In this document: positions 1-9,937 of the stretch, one piece after another | Layout: every line of letters begins with the position of its first letter | Position numbering within the stretch: the first letter of the stretch is position 1 | Source of the DNA: Gordius sp. MW1 | Lineage: Eukaryota; Nematomorpha; Gordioida; Gordea; Gordiidae | Direction of reading: 5' to 3' | Length of the DNA stretch: 64,000 nt | Assembly (NCBI GenBank): GCA_964036665.1 | Contig: OZ038531.1 | Span: 4,705,168-4,769,167 of the forward strand | Notes under the pieces: generated by a model | The model's database searches: none | What the model was told of the DNA's origin: nothing | The model's input: the letters and a program-made list of their open reading frames with translations, nothing else | Made by a program: the position numbers and the translations under genes

Positions 1-1955
1 GTTGGAACAAGTGGTCGAGGTGAGGTTGTGGACATGTCGCATTGCACGGTCAAATCAGAGCCAGGTATAGGAAGTTGCGTTAATTTTAGGGACTTTAGGT
101 CCTGAAATGCCGACTTTTCTTCCATCTGAGCCAAAGCTAACCTTTCTACTAGGGGCCTGTCTTTAAAATCAACGGAATCAATTTCAGACCTTGAGAGGGT
201 GTCAGCGACTACATTTGATTTGCCAGCTATATCTTGGAGATCGGTAGTATATTGCGAAATATAGTCTAACTGTCTAATCTCCCGCGGGGAGTATTTGTCG
301 GGTGTACTGAAAGCATAAGTTAGTGGCTTGTGGTCTGTATAAATAGTGAATTCATGACCTTCTAAAAAATGGCGGTAATGGCGGATTGTTAAATATATTG
401 CTAATAATTCGCGACCGAATGCACTGTATCGTTGTTGAGTTTTTGTTAGCTTTTAGGAAAAAAAGACCAAAGGCAGCGTATTACCGTTAGATGTTTGATG
501 TAATACGGCTCCTACAGCTGAGTTGGAGGCGTCGGTGGTGATTGAGAGTTGAGCGTCTTTTTGAAGATGGGAGAGAGGCACGACATTGCTTAAAGCGAGT
601 TTGGCGTTGTTAAAAGCAGTCGAAGCTTCCGGGGTGCAGGAAATTGTCTTCTTTGAACCGTCGAGCAAATCGGTGAGAGGTTTGAGTAAATCGGCACACA
701 TCGGAATAAACCGTCTATAAAAATTAATCATCCCTAAGAAGCGTCTCAACTGAGTCATCGAAGTAGGCTGTGGGAAATTGAGGATTGCTTCCACCTTGTC
801 CTGAAGGGGTGACAAACCTTGAGGGGTGATTTTGTGTCCCAAAAAATTAATTTCGTTTTGACACCATACGCATTTATCCTGACTGAATTTAATACCGAAA
901 GTGAGTCTTTCAAAAACCAGTCTAATATGATTGTGGTGTTCATCAATGGAAGAACTCGCGATGAGTACGTCGTCAAGGTAAACAAAAACAAAATCAAGTT
1001 CTCTAAAAACTTGGTCTATAAAGCGTTGAAACGTCTGGGCAGCGTTGCGAAGGCCAAATGGCATGCGAAGAAATTCAAAAAGACCGAACGGGGTTGTGAT
1101 GGCGGTTTTAGAAATATCCTCGGGGGCCATTCGAATTTGGTGGTATGCCCTGACTAAGTCGATCTTTGAGAATACCGTTTTATTGCAAAGGGTCAGCGCA
1201 AAATCATGGAGGTGGGGAAGGGGATAACAGTTGGGAATTGTACGACTGTTGAGCATGCGATAGTCGCCACAAGGTCTCCAATCTCCCGCGGCCTTCTTGG
1301 GTACCATGTGCAGGGGTGAGGACGAGTCACTGTTAGAGGGACGGATTATACCAAGTTCGAGCATGTGAGTAAATTCGTCTCGGGCAATCTTAAGCTTGTC
1401 CGGGAAGAGTCTCCTTGGTTTTGTACGAACCGGGGGGCCGTTGGTGTGAATATGGTGTTGAGTGCTATGAGTTACTTGAGCCTTATAATCAGAAGGGGAC
1501 ACTATGGAGGCATACTTCTGAAGTAGTGATTTGATGGGGGAGGTGCCAATTATCCCAACTTGTATGTTGATTGACGTAGCGAATGTAGCCTTGCCTGCAG
1601 ATGTTAATGTCGTTTGAGTGTCGAAAAGCTGCTTCTTTTTTATATCAACTACTAGATGGTAGTGATTAAGAAAATCGGCTCCGATGATTGGCTGTTTAAC
1701 GTCTGCTATTGTAAAAATCCATCTAAATTCTTTGCGTAGGCCGAGGTCCAAAGTGAAAAGCTTTTGGCCATATGTTTTGATAGGGGTAGAATTGGCGGCC
1801 TGAAGTTGCACATATGAAGGGGTCAAGGAATGGTCTCGAGAAGGCGGAATAACGGAAATTTCTGCGCCTGTGTCAATGAGAAATCGCTGACCCGTGGATT
1901 TGTCGAATATGTAAAATAGGCGACTAAGTTTTAGACCAAGTCCAGGCGTCGCCAT
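1..1955 (-). pseudogene. Ty3/gypsy pol, protease to RNase H, truncated by window edge and broken
   Basis: Pol region of a Ty3/gypsy LTR retrotransposon, read right to left. It begins near 1955 with an aspartic protease ([11 protein letters not shown]), followed by reverse transcriptase with the active-site motif YLDD inside [10 protein letters not shown], then RNase H motifs ([13 protein letters not shown] and, past the stop, TDHKPLTY). An in-frame TAA at 453-455 interrupts RNase H just after LVFFS. The same frame then stays open to position 1, so this is a point lesion and not a frameshift. Integrase and the second LTR lie outside the window. Protease, RT and gag style fit the CsRn1/Kabuki group known from flatworms and insects; that assignment is an inference. 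The copy is probably inactive. Confidence 0.93.
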
Positions 1956-1969
1956 CCCTGGGTGGTCTA

Positions 1970-2763
1970 CTAGTTTGTCGAGGAGGGGTTAAATGCGCAA
2001 GGTTGCACGCATTTGAGCGCCTTTTCTTTAAAGCGGTAATGGTACCAACAAAGTATATTTGGTTGAATATGCGCGCTAGGGTGGCGAACGGTAGAGGGAT
2101 TGCGGCGTCTCGAGTTGGAACGATCACGTGGCCTATTGATTGAGATTTTTAAATTTTGTACCTCCTGTGTGAGTTTTGCAATCATCTCCCTAAGCCGAGT
2201 CGATTCATCTTCCGTGACTACATTTACAATTGGACATGTGGAGTTGTGGTAGGTCTCTACAATTTTGTCCGCAATTTCGGCCAATTTGGAGAGGGACTGC
2301 TCGTCAGAAACAATTGCCAAAATGCCGGTCATGTTTTTTGGAAGTTTTTCTAACCAAAGTTCTTTAAGAACTCGTTCATCCATGGAATTCGTTCCCAGAA
2401 GATTTTTCATGAAACGCAGAAGCTGGGATGGGGTGCGATCTCCTAATTCGACAGTTGTGAGAAGAGCACGAAGTCTAGCAGATCGGATTGGCTAGTGCGG
2501 TCTATGATGGCTGCTTTCATGGTTGTATAGGGTAAAATGTCGGGCATATTTTGTAGGATATCTTGAATTTCGATGGTTATTTCCAGTGGCAAGGCTTCTA
2601 TTAAGTACCCAACTTTGGTAGCTTCGCTTTTTATATTTCTTACCAAGAAAAGAGCTTCTATTTGGATGAACCATGAGCGGGGGTTTATATTGTTAAACTG
2701 TGGCAGTTTAAAATATGTGGCATTTTCGCTTTTAACCTCCATATCAGATGGTTGCGTGGACAT
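1970..2763 (-). pseudogene. Ty3/gypsy gag, frameshifted
   Basis: Gag upstream of the pol fragment on the minus strand. The start is the ATG at 2763, directly behind the primer-binding site. The first about 100 residues (FKLPQFNNINPRSWFIQIEA) run in one frame up to a stop at 2443. The family-typical continuation (VELGDRTPSQLLRFMKN) is in a neighbouring frame, so a single-base indel lies around 2480. Near the end is a C-x3-H...C-x3-C cluster (CWYH ... CVQPC), the CHCC-type zinc motif described for CsRn1-like gag proteins, in place of the usual CCHC knuckle. The pol frame begins about 15 bp downstream. I read the frameshift as decay, since pol is broken too. Confidence 0.85.
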
Positions 2764-2767
2764 TTTT

Positions 2768-2776
2768 GGGTCACCA
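2768..2776 (-). other. primer-binding site complementary to tRNA-Trp 3' end
   Basis: On the minus strand TGGTGACCC lies five bases before the gag ATG. This is the start of the complement of the tRNA-Trp 3' end, the primer used by CsRn1/Kabuki-type gypsy elements. It places the LTR edge at 2779, where the minus strand reads ...CTTCA. Confidence 0.7.
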
Positions 2777-2886
2777 AATGAAGTAGTTTATTTCATTATT
2801 TAGCGAAAAAACGAATAATAAATGTTAGTTTTAAAAGTTGTGCTTATCTAGCTGCGCGAGCCCATTATAATTTGAATAATCAGGCG

Positions 2887-3110
2887 ATGATTGAATACAA
2901 GCGAGGGGCTATTAAAATAAAAAATAACGTGATGGTTAAGTACAAGCGAGGGGCTATTAAAATAAAAATCACCTGATGGTTAAGTACAAGCGAGGGGCTA
3001 TTAAAATAAAAATCACCTGATGGTTAAGTACAAGCGAGGGGCTATTAAATTAAAAATCACGTGATGGTTAAGTACAAGCGAGGGGCTATTAAAATAAAAA
3101 TCACGTGATA
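2887..3110. repeat. 44-bp tandem repeat, five copies
   Basis: Five head-to-tail copies of about 44 bp with the core TACAAGCGAGGGGCTATTAA, differing by a few substitutions (CACCTG versus CACGTG at the junction). They sit inside the putative LTR of the gypsy element, where repeated blocks often act in transcription. That role is an inference. Confidence 0.95.
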
Positions 3111-3167
3111 GAATTCGCCTAAACGGGGTCAAGGGAAAGTAGAGTGCGAAAGAGCCTCTACAAATTT

Positions 3168-3305
3168 ATCGTCTGCGTATGTTTATCTTCTACGTATGCT
3201 TTATCGTCTGCGCGTATTTAATTTCTGCGGAATTTATCGTCCGCGTATATTAATCTTCTGCGTTTAATATTTATCTTCTGCGCATGGATTTTATCGTTTG
3301 CTAAT
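3168..3305. repeat. degenerate short repeat TTTATCKTCTGCGTAT
   Basis: Seven or more irregular copies of TTTATC(G/T)TCTGCG(T/C), spaced about 18-30 bp, follow the 44-bp array within the putative gypsy LTR. There is no coding potential. Confidence 0.75.
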
Positions 3306-3479
3306 TTTTACTCGCGATTATAAAACAAATAAATTCGGGTTTTATTCGTGTCCAAATTCACTACACTTTTTATTTTTTTCGATTAAATAAAATATGTTGT
3401 GCCTTAATTTATTCCCTGGCTTAATACAATATTATACTAGTATTTGGAAGACGGCCGCAACAAAGACTACTTGCTGGTC

Positions 3480-3606
3480 AATTATGCCGGGATGGGCCTA
3501 TTTTATAAATAAGGGTCCGGTCCGGTTCGGATTTTAAAAGTCTATGTTATTCAAGATCCGGACCCGGCCCATTCTCGGGCCCGGGCCGGGTCTCAAGCCA
3601 CCCTGC
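3480..3606. repeat. GC-rich CCGG repeat relic
   Basis: A short GC island (GGTCCGGTCCGG, GGCCCGGGCCGGG) in AT-rich surroundings. It ends in a CCCTGCAGG-like terminus resembling the other CCCGGCCC-rich repeats of this window (9.6, 17.9, 34.5, 37.2 kb). Probably a fragment of a non-autonomous DNA transposon. Confidence 0.5.
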
Positions 3607-3825
3607 AGGTCTCTAGTTGAGGCCAGAGCGTTAAACGGAGAGCAAAGAAATATTCCAATGCCAAATTGAAGCACAGTATTATATATTATGTTTACAAAAT
3701 TTTTATCAAAAAGTTCTTAAATTCTTCCTAGCTCGTTGAAGATCAAACAAATTTTTTTAATCGTAAGCGTGATTATCATTTTTTTTAGTACTCTCTCACG
3801 GTTCATTCATTTTGAATACCCTTGA

Positions 3826-4260
3826 ATGGCTAGCAACACAGCCGGAATTCAACAATTATTAAGTGCTGAGAAAAAGGCAGCAGATAAAGTCGGCGAAGCC
3901 AGAAGAAGTTTTTTATAAGTATTTTTTTATATAAATATTTAGGGAAAGCAAAGCGACTTAAGCAAGCTAAAGACGAAGCACAAGCTGAAATTGAGGCTTA
4001 TAGAGCTGAGCGTGAAAAGGAGTTTCAAGAATATGAAGCAAAGGTTTTATATATTAATAATTAAATTGACATCTTGATTTTAGTACCTTGGATCAAAGGA
4101 AGATATTCAAAAGAAAATACTGCAGGACACTGATATATCAATTCGCAAAATTGAGGAACACATTAAACAGCATAAGAGCAAAGTTGTGGATAGGTTAATT
4201 GACCTTATCTTAGATGTCAAACCAGAACTTCCTATTAATTATGAATATTCTAATGCATAA
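3826..4260 (+). CDS. V-type proton ATPase subunit G
   Basis: Peripheral-stalk subunit of the vacuolar proton pump; with subunit E it forms the stalk that holds V1 against V0. It is found only by splicing: exons 3826-3907, 3943-4043 and 4084-4260, joined by introns of 35 and 40 bp, both GT...AG. The exons add to 360 nt, giving 119 residues, against about 118 in animals. The protein opens with [20 protein letters not shown], then [20 protein letters not shown] spanning the first junction, and ends in [14 protein letters not shown]. These are the conserved N-terminal signature, the charged long helix and the typical C-terminal tail of the family. The start is the first ATG in frame and matches the family N-terminus. 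Nothing looks damaged. Confidence 0.95.
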
Positions 4261-5034
4261 ATATTTGTAATCACCTAAGCCACAAGTTGGTAAGAAAGCA
4301 GGATAAATTTGATATCGACCAATTACACAACATTCTATTTATTAAATTAATTTTTATTGTCAATTAAAAATAAACATCTCTGAGTTTAATATAGTTGTTG
4401 ATTTTAGCATTGGTCAGAAAAAATCAAAATATTAATGTTGTGAGGAATTTGATATAGGTGTATTTTATTTGGTAATTTTCCTCTTTGTACTAAATTTAGT
4501 TTTATGTTTTTTTATTCAATCAAATTAATTAATCTTTTGACTTAACATTTATGGTTGAATTTAACCATGACCAATTAAAAAATACACTACTATTACTCTA
4601 ATTTATTTAAAATGTGATTTGTTAGAAATAACTGTTTAATCATAACTGTGTTTTCAAGTTAACTATGTTTATTAAATATATTTTTACACTATTGTTATCT
4701 TCTGATTTAAATTAGTTAATTAGAGCAAGTTTGAACAACAAAATATATAACTTTCCATTGGTTTCAAATAGAGTCCTGTTGACGTAATCAGATTCGGAAA
4801 ATGAAAATTATTTTTGGTTTGGTAAGAGAGGCGAAATTGACATTAATATAAATTTTCAGATGTGTAAGCTGACATTTAAAAATATGACTTTTTGGCGCTA
4901 ATAAATCTTTATTAAAAACTAGCTTTTGGAAAAAATTCTGGCAACAACTTTATTTCTCTCCCAGCAAGGGACTTTTCTTTAAAACGTCCTAACTATTTTG
5001 ATGTGTTTTTTTGATTTCAGAAAATATGAAATTT
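4261..5034. other. AT-rich intergenic DNA
   Basis: 3' flank of the V-ATPase G gene. I see no ORF, RNA gene or clear repeat. Confidence 0.6.
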
Positions 5035-5196
5035 ATGGGCGTAGCCAGGGAGGACAGAGAGGGGCGGTTGCCCCCCTCTAAATCCATGAATTATTTAAAA
5101 TTTCATATAATTATAGCAAAAAATAAAATTGTCATTATGGCCCTCCCTAAATCATAATTGCCCCTGTCTGGTTTTAATCCTGGCTACGCTTATGAT
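5035..5196. mobile_element. short MITE with GGGCGTAGCCAGG termini
   Basis: About 160 bp bounded by ATGGGCGTAGCCAGG and, inverted, CCTGGCTACGCTTAT, with internal GCCCCCCTCTAAAT and GCCCTCCCTAAAT blocks. Same family as the elements at 42.3, 43.0 and 52.3 kb, which have 8-bp target duplications. No clean duplication could be set here. Confidence 0.7.
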
Positions 5197-5607
5197 AATA
5201 CTTAAAAATAAGTGATATTTAAAGGTCACGCAAAATAATTTTAATTTCACGCATGTTTTATATCAAATTCTTTTTCCGACATAAATATGAATGCGCTAAC
5301 CTTTCCACTTTATGTTCGATAACAATTTTTATGCCTCTATACGGCTGGCTTAGGCCTCGGGCCCTTATCCAAACTGATAGTTAAGTAAATTTGCGTTAGA
5401 AATCGTAAATTACGAAGAGAAGTAAAACTTATTGGCAATGATATTTCGATTTGTTTTGATCAATAAGAGACGATACGATATTAAATGGCTTAAAATAATG
5501 AAGCGACATATGTTTGCGAACGACTTCCAAAAAGTGATCTCGAAAAATAACTGTTCTTTCCTTTATTTCTCCATACAAAAGTTATTTCCTCACTCATTAA
5601 CATTATA
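5197..5607. other. intergenic DNA upstream of the aquaporin gene
   Basis: No ORF or repeat recognised. It presumably contains the aquaporin promoter, but no convincing TATA box or initiator was identified. Confidence 0.5.
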
Positions 5608-6402
5608 ATGCACATCATCGCCTTAATCAAGAAATCTTTTAGGCAAAATTCTTCAGAACTTTATATGGCTTACCTCGAATTTGTATCAACGCTCGCTACT
5701 TGTATAAGTCTCCAATGCTTATCCTGGTTTTTGGCGGCCTACAATTTTGGTCCGGCTCAATTTTTTGCCTTGTATTCGACTTGGACCTTGGCCGTAAGTT
5801 GGTTATTCCCTTCCACCCTTTCCTGTCCTTGTTTACTATTAAAAACGGCCCTAGAACGTTGGCCCATGGCATACCGCTACTTAGCTTTCACATTGTCAGC
5901 CCAAGTATTAGCCTTGTGGTGTGGCCTCTTATTTTTTCGCCGACTATTACCACTCCTTTTACCGGTAACAATCTTCAACAACCCCGCGATTCAATACGAT
6001 TCCTGTCATTCTGATTTAAAGGTCGGCCTTACCTTGGGTTGCTTGTGCGAAGCTCTAGCTATGTTGGTTGCCTTGAGCTTAGACGATTACATAGCTCAAA
6101 GATCAATGGAAGTGGAATTGGGTTCGACCTTAGGTAAATTCATAAATTTGCCTCTGCTTTTAAAATCCATGGTCTCAGCTGCTTTAGTAACCGGGGGTGC
6201 CACTTATACAGGCATGTATTTTAATCCGCTTCTAGCGAGTGCCATTACTATCGGGTGTCGGGGTAGTACTTATGCAACCGACGTCGCAGTATATTGGTTA
6301 GCTCCTCTAATAGCTACTGTGCTTTATTGTTATTTCAAGAATTGCTTTATTAGAATCAAAATGCCAATTCATGAATCATTCAATAAACTAAAGGAGGAGT
6401 AA
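5608..6402 (+). CDS. AQP11/12-type (unorthodox) aquaporin, intronless
   Basis: A 264-residue multi-pass membrane protein in one exon, with about six hydrophobic segments. The second half carries the aquaporin loop-E signature TYTGMYFNPLLAS with the pore motif NPL at residues 206-208 in place of NPA. The first half has STLSCPCLLL at 69-78, where the first NPA box is replaced by CPC (73-75). A degenerate first box with cysteine and a TG-x3-NP second box are hallmarks of the AQP11/12 (super-aquaporin) subfamily, which in animals acts mainly in intracellular membranes. Insects also have cysteine-containing first boxes in this group. Length fits (about 260-290). No signal peptide is expected or seen. 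Substrate (water, glycerol or peroxide) cannot be inferred. Base composition is less AT-rich than the flanks, as expected for a real gene. Confidence 0.87.
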   Translation: MHIIALIKKSFRQNSSELYMAYLEFVSTLATCISLQCLSWFLAAYNFGPAQFFALYSTWTLAVSWLFPSTLSCPCLLLKTALERWPMAYRYLAFTLSAQVLALWCGLLFFRRLLPLLLPVTIFNNPAIQYDSCHSDLKVGLTLGCLCEALAMLVALSLDDYIAQRSMEVELGSTLGKFINLPLLLKSMVSAALVTGGATYTGMYFNPLLASAITIGCRGSTYATDVAVYWLAPLIATVLYCYFKNCFIRIKMPIHESFNKLKEE

Positions 6403-6993
6403 ACGTTTGGAGAAATTAAGGACGTGATTATAGGACAGAAACTATCAAAGTCAAAATTTTGAAACCAACAAATTAGGAAATCTAGACGAAATTTCGTTAT
6501 CTTGAAAATGGCGTTTAAAAGATTGATCTTTATAAAGAGGGAATCAGTGCCTTAGCTAGCCTTTTAACCTCAAGGGCCCTAACTTTAATTTCATTTTAGA
6601 GAAGATGTAATGGTGATGGAAATTATTTTTCTTTACTTATTTGTCTAATTTTATGGCCATTTTTATTTAATTTCTTCTACATCTAATTCGCTACAATTAG
6701 TACCTCTTCAAATCCCTATCAACATTATGCTCCATCTGTTTAGGGGTTGTCTCTTTTATTACATCCGACTTATGTCTAAAAATTTGCTTTAAATGAATAT
6801 TGCCAAAGATATTTGTGATAAGCGGATATTATGACTTTATAAAATGAATTTGTGTAGAGGAAGTTTATTTAAAAGTTTTTAACAATAAAAAAAGGAGTTG
6901 CTCCGTTTACTAAATAATACAACTGGTTGAAATGTAAAATAAAGCTTAATTTATGTAATTATTATATGTTGCCTCGATCTTCATAAACTATTG
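6403..6993. other. intergenic DNA
   Basis: Aquaporin 3' flank; AT-rich, without recognisable features. Confidence 0.5.
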
Positions 6994-7001
6994 AATACAA
7001 C

Positions 7002-8380
7002 TACGCCTATGGAAAATGTTCGAGATTCGATTCATCCGAATTCGAATCCATATGTTAAAGTTTCGAATCAAATATTTACGCTGCTAGGATTCGAAAATCC
7101 GAATCGAATCCTTGAAAATTCCAATTTTATTTTTTTTTAGTTTAATTTAAATAGACGAGATTCAGATATTTAGCTATTTTATCTAACCGCATTTTAGTTA
7201 TTTTTCCTGCTACAATTTGAAAAAGTTTAATTTACAATTTTTCAAACTTACATAAGTTATGGAAAACAAGGATCACAATTTAATTAAATTATGGACTTTG
7301 AAAAAAATTGCAAGATAGCACAGAACCACCAATTAATTACATGAAGGCAAGACTTGACATGGTAGTCAGGTGGAACAGCACCTATATAATGATAGAAAGG
7401 GCTATTTTAGTAAGGCACGCATTGGATTTGGCCTTTAAATCCCTCTTATGAGGAATTGCTATCCAACATTGAATGGGAACAAATTGAAAAGGTTAAATTG
7501 ATACTTTTTCCCTTTTACAGTGCAACTAATTTAAAATCCGGGGGGCAAATCCCACAATTAACTTGGTATTATCGGTATATTATCAACCAGGCACAGAAGA
7601 TCATGCTGTCAAAATGGCCAAACAGAAAATTGAAGATATATGGCATTCAATAAGAAGATAGCCTTATTAGCGAGTGTCGTCGATTTAAGGCTCAAAATTT
7701 GAGTGTTTATCACCACTGGGGTGATTCACCAGTATATGGCATATCCTGTAGAGAAATTAAAGATGACTGGAAAACTGCTATATGAAGTCAGCCCGATTTT
7801 ATATCAACTAGCGAGGTATCAACGTACGCGAAGTCTTAATTGGAGACATTTTTGCACAAACCACGTGTGGCCTCCAATGTTGAGTCTTTACATTGGTGAA
7901 AATCGAATCAACGTCGTTTTCCAGCCATCCAAAAATTGGCAAAAAATCTTCTCTCTATACCTGGATCATTTACCCCGTTCAAAAGATTATATTTAACCGG
8001 AACCAATTTCGTTTAAAGAATTAGTGTTAGGAAGATAATTTGCCTTAAAAGTTGGCTAAAAACGGTTCTTGATTGTCTTAAACATATCATAGTTTTTGTT
8101 CGCCCTTAATAATTTCATTTTTGATGTGTGTATTTTTTTAAATAAATCTTTCAAATTTATATGCAAATTAAAATTCAGAGTAGCCTTTTTAATGTGTTTT
8201 TTAATAATTAAAAAAACTTAATAAAAATTCGAATCGATTTCGAATCCTTAAATTTTTTTCGAATCGAATTCGAATCTTCATTTTAATATTCGTCGAATCT
8301 CGAATGGAATATTTTTTTTTAAAAAAAATTCGAATCCGAATCGAATACCAAAAATATTCGATTCGAAATCCAGAGGCGTA
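7002..8380 (+). mobile_element. degenerate hAT transposon
   Basis: Bounded by inverted TACGCCTATGG ... CCAGAGGCGTA, flanked by AATACAAC (6994-7001) and GATACAAC (8381-8388), a 7/8 match and the length typical of hAT. The subterminal regions are rich in ATTCGAATC repeats. Inside, on the plus strand, lie remnants of a BED-finger-type hAT transposase: VVRWNSTYIMIERAI near 7365, SNIEWEQIEKVKLILFPFYS from 7459, and CLKSWLK near 8045. Several stops and frame changes separate them, so it is dead. Confidence 0.8.
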
Positions 8381-8486
8381 GATACAACCAAAAGAATATA
8401 AAGCTAAAAATTATAATCTCCACACTAAAACAAACAGTTAAAAAATAAATCTTTGAGCAGAAATTGTATCAGGAGCATCTTTTTAT

Positions 8487-8957
8487 AGCTCACCCTAAGG
8501 GGGCGCTCGTGAACGCGCGAAGTGAAAAAAGCGAAGTTAATTTTTGGGCTAATTTAAATTCTTCATTTTTTTTATTAATATCTTCATATTCATTGTGAAT
8601 TTATCATTATATCAATGGATTTATTGATAAGATCGTAATTATTCTATAAACATATAAAATTATATAAAAAATATATACATACCAAATTCAATTTTTTAAC
8701 CATCGCGCAAAATGTATAAAATGATTTCTTTCTTATTTTCGTTCGCTTTTTGCCGCAGACGATGGCGAAAATAATCGTCTGCGGTTTCACAATGAACGCC
8801 TCAAATTTACAATTGTTATTTTCGTGATATACGATAAATTTCACGATTGAATATAAGTATTAATAAAAAAATGAAGAGTTTGATAAATTAGCCCAAAAAC
8901 TCACTTCGCTTTTTTTCGCTTCGCGCGTCATCACGAACACCGCGTAAAGCGTGTTAT
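8487..8957. mobile_element. palindromic MITE
   Basis: Left arm GCGCGAAGTGAAAAAAGCGA followed by TTTTTGGGCTAATTT. The right end is its inverted complement (AAATTAGCCCAAAAA, then TCGCTTTTTTTCGCTTCGCG). Arms are about 85 bp with a central AT-rich spacer containing CGTCTGCGG hairpins. No coding capacity; target duplication not resolved. Confidence 0.75.
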
Positions 8958-9937
8958 TTTGTAAGTTATTTAATATATCAATATAAAGATGGAAGATATT
9001 ATTATTTTATCATAAATTAATATTGAATAATGGAGCTTTGCCATCAGGCCAGGTTTAACTAATATTCATAACAGCACATACAATGATATTTTCAAAATAG
9101 AGCCTTAAAAAATTGGCATTAAATTTAATAATTTCACTTGAGCAACTACAACATGGGAAGGAGACAATGTTTCTTTTCGTGCTTTACACATAATATGAAA
9201 AAACGGATTGAAAGTAGGCATTATTTAACAACCTTTCGGGACTACCCTTTTCCACTTTAGTTATTTAATAAAGTAGCTTAGTAATTTAAAACATATCATA
9301 GATGAGGATAACCAACCCAATCCACGAGCTCCGCCATTCAATAAACTCTAATTATTGCCATCTAGGGGCAAGGTTTAAAATTAACATTAATTTGGGAAAA
9401 TATATACCCAAATTTTTTCGGGAAGCGACTTAAATAATAACATTTATACAATATTTGCTCTTATAAAGTTCAACATAATTAACCATCATTAAAATAAAGT
9501 ATTTTATTACCACGATAAATGTGATCATTTCATAACTGTCATTAAAGTGGTCGCAATCTAATTTGGGTCATAAATAGAGCCCTGCAAAATGAAATTTCTT
9601 TTGAGCCCGGCCCGAGCCCGACTTCTCAATTTATATTTTCATAAGATCAATTATATTATAAGATTTTATATATTGATATATTAATACATACTAAGGTGTA
9701 GGATATAATTTTAGACAAAATAAATACATAAATTATAAATAAAAACGTACAGCATTGTTTTATCGAAATAGAGGCTAAGAAATTAGAAAAGCCTAATTCT
9801 ATACATGTGAATATAAATTTTTTTAAATGCCCATGCCTAGGGTCAATGGGGATTGAGATGATATTAACACGTAAACACATAATATAACAACGTTAATTTC
9901 CACGGTTCGAGTTTGAATCAAAATAAATAAAATGAGT
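8958..9937. other. intergenic DNA between repeats and ATG13
   Basis: 3' flank of ATG13. A short GC repeat (GAGCCCGGCCCGAGCCCG near 9605) with a neighbouring AGAGCCCTGCA motif resembles the 17.9 kb repeat. Otherwise nothing is seen. Confidence 0.5.

Larger units (their letters stand above)
2779..3365 (-). repeat. probable 5' LTR of the gypsy element (outer border tentative)
   Basis: The inner edge is fixed by the primer-binding site. The outer edge is a guess based on a TGTAGTGAATTT start reading leftwards from 3365, because the partner LTR is outside the window. The region has no ORF of note and holds two kinds of internal repeats, described separately. Confidence 0.4.

Noticed and set aside
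819-1227. Plus-strand ORFs of 112 and 60 codons
   Set aside because: They are antisense shadows of the gypsy reverse transcriptase.
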